A stretch of 64,000 bases of DNA from Melanocharis versteri (taxonomy: Eukaryota; Chordata; Aves; Passeriformes; Melanocharitidae): the NCBI GenBank assembly GCA_013397845.1, contig VZTG01010083.1, positions 1,027,525 through 1,091,524 on the forward strand, read 5' to 3'. The notes under the pieces are model-generated. The model was not told the origin of the DNA and searched no databases. It worked only from the letters and a program-made list of their open reading frames with translations. The position numbers and the translations under genes are program-made. Below, in pieces: positions 57,840 to 64,000 of this stretch (its first letter is position 1; each line of letters begins with the position of its first letter).

Positions 57840-59300
57840 AGAGCTCGAGACAAAACTGCCGAGCAGAATATTCCAGTTTATCCCGTGGAATAGGAAGGAA
57901 TGGCCCCAGACGTAATTACAAGTAAGTAGAGCAGCGAGAGAGGGGGAAAAGCTCAGGAAATGCGACGTCTAAGAAGGTTTTTTTCGCCGGGGTTTAATCA
58001 GTTTGCCCGATTGTTTGTTTGTGGCGATTTTTGCGACCTGCCTCAGCGAAGCGTTGGATGCTTTGACAGCAGAACGGGCGGGATGGGGGGAATTTTGGCT
58101 TCTGGAATTTGGGGGCAGCGGAAAGCAGAGCCAGGGAACAGGGGTGAAACGTGAAGCGTGGTTTGTGAGTTTACAGAGCGGGGTTCAGGGGATGGGGTTT
58201 CAGCAGAGTGATCCCGCTACTCACCGACTTCTGAGTTTTTATCCGCTGAAAAAGCAACAGGAGAGAGATTTCTACAAAAGCAGGGAAATGATATCTCATT
58301 AATATTCCTACCTAGCAGAAAAAGAAGGGAATAATAACATTAGTGGCTCTAAAAGCAGCGGGGAGATGATGATGAATGTTAGGCTGTACATTAAAAACTG
58401 TACAAGGCTGTATAGATTTCAAAAAATATCTGTGCTATTTCTGTTCTTGGGCTTCACTCTTTAAAAATACATCACCACTGAAATGCAGTTTTAGAAGGGA
58501 ATAACAACGCTGGCAAAATATTTCTTTGAAGCGCAGAACTCCCGATCTGAAAAACAAAATGGGTCGTAAATCACAGAACACATTAAGAGCCACAAGATAT
58601 ATGGAAATCTAACATTATAAAATATTCTTCTCAGGACAAAATAGCATTTAAAAGCAGTGTTTTATAGTGGTATAAGCGCCAGTAAAGGGATTATATTCCC
58701 ATCAAGGTGGTAGATATCAATTCCATTCTAAAATCACAGTACAGTACTTCAAAAAATCATTAATAGAGATTAGATAATTGTATATATGACATCAGACTTA
58801 TTAATGAAAAGTAGAAACTTTTAGCTCTATATTTATATTTTATTATGAACTTACTTTTAGCTGTCTGCAATTTGTACAACATTGCTGTATTTAATGGCAT
58901 AGTTCTTGCTGCAAAAGATATGTATCTTAATTTTTATTTTATTTTACAAAAAAAACCACCCAAGTCCTAGAACAAATAATCTTACTTTTAATTTCCTGTG
59001 GTTAAAATAGTTGCTACATAACCTTCAAGCTGAACACCAAGAAAATAGATTGAATTATTAGTTGAAATGCATAATATTTTCTGCTTTTTTAATGTGTAGA
59101 GCTTATTTTCCTTCCTCTTTTTATACCTAATACACAAACATTGTACCCATAAGAGCAGCTTTATAATCAGAGGAAGCATTTTTAAAGGAATATTGTTAAA
59201 TTCAAAGTGAAATCCTATTATCTCTTGTGAGATCTGTTCCACTAAAACCATTACCTACAGTAAATTGTTTCTCTGATTCGAAATGTCCATCCCACAAGGA
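57840..59300. promoter_or_regulatory. transposon-free AT-rich block; candidate conserved or UTR-like DNA
   Basis: The left end (57840-58300) is CpG-containing and includes AGACGTAATTACAAGTAAGT at 57908-57927, whose CAAGTAAGT resembles a splice donor. From about 58270 the sequence becomes strongly AT-rich. It has many short words seen in 3' UTRs and conserved elements (TGTACA near 58386 and 58399, TTTGTACAAC near 58872, TGTATATATGAC near 58782, and several ATTTA). No transposon signature occurs. Only one 87-codon minus-strand frame lies in about 1 kb. It could be a 3' UTR, a long non-coding RNA or an enhancer; I cannot choose between these. Confidence 0.25.
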
Positions 59301-62300
59301 GGATTAATTATTCCGTTAGGATACCATTTTCCCCTTATTTTTCTGTCTCCCGGGGAAAGATCAGCTTCCCTGCTTTTCAGTTTTTACACAAGTGCACAAA
59401 TAAAGCACTGGGATTAATTCTGAGGATTGTCCCTATGCGAAGTCCCATCATTTTTTAAGGAGTTTCCCAGAGAGGAGCCTGATCCAAGCCGTGTTGGCGT
59501 TAATGACTCATTTCTATCTGCTGTAAAGGGATTTGGAGCTGAGCACTGGACTCCTTACAAGCTGGAGGCTGAACTTTCACAAGAACATGAATTTTATCAT
59601 CTTGCAAAATCAGGAATCATGGAATAATTTAGCCTGTAGCTGGAGAGTGTAGTTTGGGCTGATAATGATATTTTCCTCCATGTACTTTGGCTTTATCAGT
59701 GGTTTGTGGCTAACACAGCCAGTGTCAGCTGATTTCTCACCCCTGTGCTAATAACACTGGGCTTTGGCATTGTGGTTGTGTAGAAAAACAACAAATCTTG
59801 AACCTGACTCTGATTTTCTCATTTTTTAAAAGTAGATATTTATATTACTCATCAATTCCACAATTTGATAATTATCAGAATAGCCTGAAATCTCATTAAC
59901 TCTATTAGAAAACGGGGAACTCTGAGGGATTACAGGAATTCTGGAGTCAGCGAAGGTTCAAACGATTTTTGCCTCCTTTTCTCTCTTTTATTCCTTGCCG
60001 TGGGGTTCCTCGCGTGTGCCTTCCCACAAAGCTTCCATTGGGAGCAGGGAGGAGGCTCTGGAAAGGGTCAGCTCGGTCTAAGCAGGGTCTGGAAACAAGG
60101 CCCATGTTGTCACTCCGGCTTTGCTCGACACTCCCAGCCCAGCCTGGCTCTCCATGTCCTGCCATGATGCAAATGAGGCTGTTCCTGCTGGGAACGTGGC
60201 ATTCCCGGGAACATTCCCTCCTGGGAGCCAGGGCAGCGAGTCCTCCTGATTTAAGAGCTCTTTCTGATGCTGCTATTCTGACTTTACAGGCATTCACAGC
60301 CTCCCTTCTCAGCCTTTCCCTTGTTTCTACGTGGAAGAAGTTTGTAGGAATAATTGGGGCCTGGACTTGTCAAAGGAACTTCCTTCAGGTCATTTTTCAG
60401 ACAGGAAGTTTTAAAAATGCGACTCTAAATGCTCCCCCCCCAGAAAAAGAATCAGTGGGTGCAGTTATTTGCAGATAATGCCATTTGTGAGCCCAGAAAT
60501 CTTCTGGGATTTTCCAGTCTGGGCAGACGGGGGTACATGGGACTCTCAAACCCTTGTGCCAGAGAAGCTGCACTGCAGGATTTCTCTCCCCGATCTACAC
60601 CCCAGGACTTTCCAAGCTATATGAGCCTTCCCAAAAAAATAATTTTAAGAGGTTTTTAAGAATCAAGCTTTCCTGGGATAGATGAAAACCTTTTCTATGC
60701 AATTTCTGTTCTTTCTGTGCAGGGTCCCAGTGCAAAGGGTGCAAAAGAACCCAGAAATGCCAGGGGCAAAATGTGGTGGATGATTTCCAACATCACTGAC
60801 TTCCCACTCTGCTCCCACCCCCGGACAGAAACCTTGGCTGGTTCAGGGATGCAGTTTGCAACCTCTCTGCTCCGCCACTTGTAAATAAAGGCTTTTTTAT
60901 CTCTGGGGTTTCATGTTCAGAAGAAAGTTGTCTGTGGCACAAAAACCACATCTGTCGGTAGCTCTGCTGAGGGCAGAGCAGCCAAGGGCTCAGCGTGGCA
61001 TGGAAATGCTTCCAGCAGGCTTTGAGCCACAGCTGTGTCCTTTTTGTTCCCTTTGTCCAGCACACTTTATCCTGACCCAGGCAGTTGCTGCTCTTTCTGG
61101 AGGGTGGCAACTCAGAAAATGCCAAATATCTGATTTTTTTTTGTGTGTGTGTGGTTAAGAAAACGTTCCCTGCACGAGCTGAAAGATTTTTGTTACAATA
61201 TCTGCCCAAACCCTTAAACTGTCAGAAACTGCCCTCGGCACTGGTGCTGCTATCACAGCTCCAGCACCCCTGGAGAGGATGAAGCTCCTTATCCTGAGGT
61301 GTGCCTTAGCACAGCTCCATCCGCAGCAGGGGCAGAGCAGGGATGGCGATGGAGCAGATAAATGAATTTGGAATAGGTTGGGGAGCAGCTGTAAAACCCA
61401 ATCTGCCAAATTCAGCAGAGAGGCAGCAGCCCTTCCCTGCTCCCACTGAAGTCTCTTCCTCCTGACAGTTTGCTGAAAGGATTTCCATTGTGTGGCACTT
61501 AGCACATCTGGGAATTTATGGCAGCTGATGCTTTCTGTTTTCTATCTCAGCGACACCGACAGAAGATGCGGAAGAGCAATCCGTGCCAGATCTCTGCTCC
61601 ACGCTGCATCCAAATGTGGTCAAACCCTGGGAAGCTCTGACGTAGGAGAGCCCTGCTTGTCCTGGTCTGATCCTGAATGACACTGACACCCACTGACTTC
61701 TCCCTGTAACAGATGCTGCTTAGGAAAAACGCGAGGATTTGGATAAACGATAGGAAAAAGGGGGTTATTTCCCAAACACAGCCTTTAAATACGGGGCACT
61801 GGCATGTGTGGCAGGGATGGAACACAACATTGACCAGATTCTTCGTGGCCTGACTTTATTACCCCAATGAATGTGGAGAAAGGGAAAGAATAAAGCCTTC
61901 CCAGGCAGGAATAAAGCCCAAATCTCAGCTTCTCAGACTCCATAAATGAGCAAAGAGGGATGGTGCATGGCAGAGAGAACTTCCCTGGTAATATCCAGAT
62001 GTCCCTGCCCTCCCCACCCAGCAGTTGCCCTGGAGAATGGCTGATGGCTGGGTTGTGTTATAGCAGAAAACAGGGATTTTCCAGCTGGACAACAGGCTGT
62101 GGCCACAGGGCATCTGCATCCCAACGCCTTTCCCTGCCCTTTACCTCAGCTGGCCCTTTGCAAGAGGCTGCGGTGAAATCGTGTTCCCGACGGCAGGAAC
62201 ACAAAATAACTCATGGCGTGCCTCAAACTGTGAGTAGAGAGGATCTGATCCTGCCCAAACACAGACCTGCTCGCTCTCAGAGGGGGCAATATTTACACAG

Positions 62301-63389
62301 TAATCAACATTTCATTCCTTTTCCCGGCCCAAATATTCCTTTCCATGCTCAGCCACAACTTCTGCCCATCCAGAAAATCTGCACAAGGTGGGCTGGGTGA
62401 GCATTGGGGTGTCAGCAGTGCTCCCAGGGAATGCTGGATCCCAGGGATCATCCCAAGGGCTACAAGCCCTCACACCCCAGGATCAAGGATTTTCTCCTGG
62501 CTCATTTCATTTATAACCACCAAGCTTGGGCAGGGCTACCAAAAATCCAGATTTCTGTGCTTTCCACGCTTTCTAAATTTAAGTTTTTCCCATGTAAGTG
62601 AGCAAAGGGATACCCTCCTCGCCTCAAGGATGGGGAAATAGGAGCAAAGAACCAAATTGCAGCCTCAGAGTGCAATTTAGAACTCCCAAGAGGCACAAGA
62701 TCTCCCTCTTGCCATCCCTTCTCTGACTTCAACAGCTCAGAATGACCAGCTGGGCAGAATGAAATTCCTTCCGCCCTCAGATACTGCGATAAATATTTAA
62801 TAAATGATCAAATTAAACCCAAATGTTGCTTGTATTTATTTTTTTTTTCCTTAGGTCAACATCTGTAGCTTCTCGTGCTGTTATTTGTGAAACAGCTTTA
62901 TTAACCTATTACGAAAGCAGGCATTTGTTATACAGCAAATTGAAGTTTCACAGTCAATGGATGTTTTGCGGCCTGGGAAAAAGTAAACATCAACTGGAAA
63001 AGTCACTTGTGCCTATTCTTGTTTTTGCCCAATAAGAATTAATATCAGATGTGTAAATGGTGGAATTCCTTGAAGGAAATGCATCTCCTTTGTTCAGGGA
63101 CTGTTCGCTGGAAGCTGCAGAGCCTCAGATGATGTAATAGCCAGACGTCTGCAGACTTGTAGAACAATTGTCATTTATTTCCAGGAATAAGAGGAAATTT
63201 CTTTCTACTTCTCTTCCCACATCACTCATCCTTGCAGGGAAAGATGCTTTCCAAGGCTTTTCAGCAGTCACTAATGGCAGGGTTCTGTATGGGTCACTCC
63301 ACTTGACAGATGGATTAGGATCCAGTGTCAAAGTAAGGAAAAATGGAGAAGGACTCTTCATATGAGGATGGAAACAGACTGATGAGTCC
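59301..63389. other. unique non-coding DNA, no gene seen
   Basis: No exon, RNA gene or clear transposon. A 169-codon plus-strand frame (59969-60478) and a 138-codon minus-strand frame (60793-61209) are overlapped by comparable frames on the other strand and show no known domain. A nine-C run lies at 60431-60439. Confidence 0.45.
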
Positions 63390-64000
63390 ACCCTGCTGAT
63401 AATACTGAATTATTCAGGGGCTAAAGATGAAGGGTGACTGTGATGAGATGCCAAAAATCCATCTGGAAACCCATGTCTGAGTAAGAAAACGTCAGGTGAA
63501 ATTCAGGATAGATAAATGTCGGGTGATGGACACGGGGGAGGAGGGTCCTGGAAATCCTCTAAAGTAACCCTGACTCTTACACTCTAAACTAACTCTGATC
63601 ATTGAGAAGGGCTAGAGCTCTGAGGGTGATTTTCCTGGGAAATAGTTTGGATTTGTGGCTCTCAGGAGGCAAAGTGTTAGAAATTATTAAGAAAGAAATG
63701 AAGAGGGAGGGAGGGAGGGAGGAAGGGAGGGACATAGATAGATGGATGGATGGATGGATGGATGGATGGATGGATAGATAGATAGATAGATAGATAGAAA
63801 GAAAAGGTGTTATTTTATAAACTTTGGTGCATCTCCACCTGGAGCACCTGAAATCTCCCAGCTCCAACAGGAACCAGCCAAACTGGAGCACACACCAAGG
63901 TGGCGCCAAGGGTAATTAAAGATTTAGTCCTCAGTGTGAGAGTGATCAAATGGACTCTGTTTCTTCAGCCGCAAGAGAGATGAATGAGAGGATCTGATGG
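63390..64000 (+). mobile_element. ancient CR1 fragment, reverse-transcriptase C-terminal region
   Basis: This is an old, heavily mutated CR1 body fragment in plus orientation that runs off the window. Landmarks in order are CTGCTGATAATACTGAATTA and GACTGTGATGAGATGCC, then GGTGAAATTCAGGATAGATA with AATGTCGGGTGATGGACA (the coding region before the MKFN-DKC-VMH-type motif). Next come AAAGTGTTAGAAATTATTAA followed by GAAAGAAATG, then TTTTATAAACTTTGGTGCAT with CTCCACCTGGAGCACC. It ends with a diverged CTGTTTCTTCAGCC and GAGAGGATCTGATGG. These follow the order of ancient amniote CR1 ORF2 and the start of its 3' UTR. Frameshifts and stops make it non-functional. A microsatellite interrupts it. Confidence 0.7.
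63703..63806 (+). repeat. compound tetranucleotide microsatellite
   Basis: The order is (GGGA)n at 63703-63731, a short GATA stretch, (GGAT)n at 63743-63774, (GATA)n at 63774-63797, then GAAA units. Adjacent blocks differ by one base per unit, which suggests stepwise mutation and expansion. It lies inside the old CR1 and replaces a few dozen bases of it. Confidence 0.96.

Noticed and set aside
59969..60478. 169-codon plus-strand frame
   Set aside because: A 116-codon minus-strand frame overlaps its first part, there is no recognisable domain, and composition explains the opening.
1..64000. CRISPR arrays, phage-defence or other bacterial systems
   Set aside because: The sequence is vertebrate-like with CR1 repeats. 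The only regular array is a head-to-tail minisatellite without unique spacers.

Overview
The window looks like non-coding DNA from a bird, most likely a songbird (inference). The main evidence is a set of CR1 LINE 3' ends in both orientations. They have the characteristic avian tail: the GTGAGGGTGGGGAGGCC block, the CTGTGGCTGCCCCTGGATCC block, then GGTCCCTTCCAACC and a terminal ATTCTATGAT-like octamer. There is also one degraded solo LTR of a type I associate with songbird ERVs, and two short relics resembling the ancient MIR SINE. There are no operons, ribosome-binding sites or long uninterrupted reading frames, so this is not a microbial sequence. Three assembly gaps are present: 71 N, a single N and 180 N.

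I find no protein-coding gene, exon or structural RNA gene that I can support. Open frames on both strands are short, low-complexity or shadowed, and none shows a family I recognise. The longest (265 aa on the minus strand, 222 and 203 aa on the plus strand) all overlie one 57-bp minisatellite. Its multiple-of-three period keeps any stop-free frame open automatically. The window is best read as intergenic or long-intron DNA.

Layout: 1-7.67 kb is unique sequence with a gap at a poly-T tract. 7.67-15.1 kb carries four CR1 3' ends around two unique blocks, one of which holds a TCF/LEF-like palindrome. 15.1-33.2 kb is a long stretch with no clear transposon; two blocks in it (about 28.8-29.65 and 31.5-31.9 kb) look like candidate cis-regulatory DNA. 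33.2-40.6 kb holds both MIR-like relics, a tiny CR1 tail, the antisense solo LTR, an imperfect 58-nt hairpin with a decamer tandem repeat nearby, and a good CR1 3' end. 40.6-48.3 kb is mostly unique. 48.3-48.8 kb is a nine-unit 57-bp minisatellite with a three-unit higher-order pattern. 48.8-53.8 kb is unique apart from one CR1 scrap and a CR1 interrupted by the 180-N gap. 53.8-63.4 kb is unique, with a GC-rich block holding a nested inverted repeat (about 55.1 kb) and an AT-rich transposon-free block (57.8-59.3 kb). 63.39-64 kb is an ancient CR1 reverse-transcriptase-region fragment, invaded by a compound tetranucleotide microsatellite and running off the window end.

Nothing here forms a multi-gene system. 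The most checkable points are the minisatellite, the CR1 whose flanks nearly rejoin across the gap, the near-palindromic hairpin, and the candidate regulatory blocks. Conservation could not be tested from one sequence, so the regulatory calls are weak.
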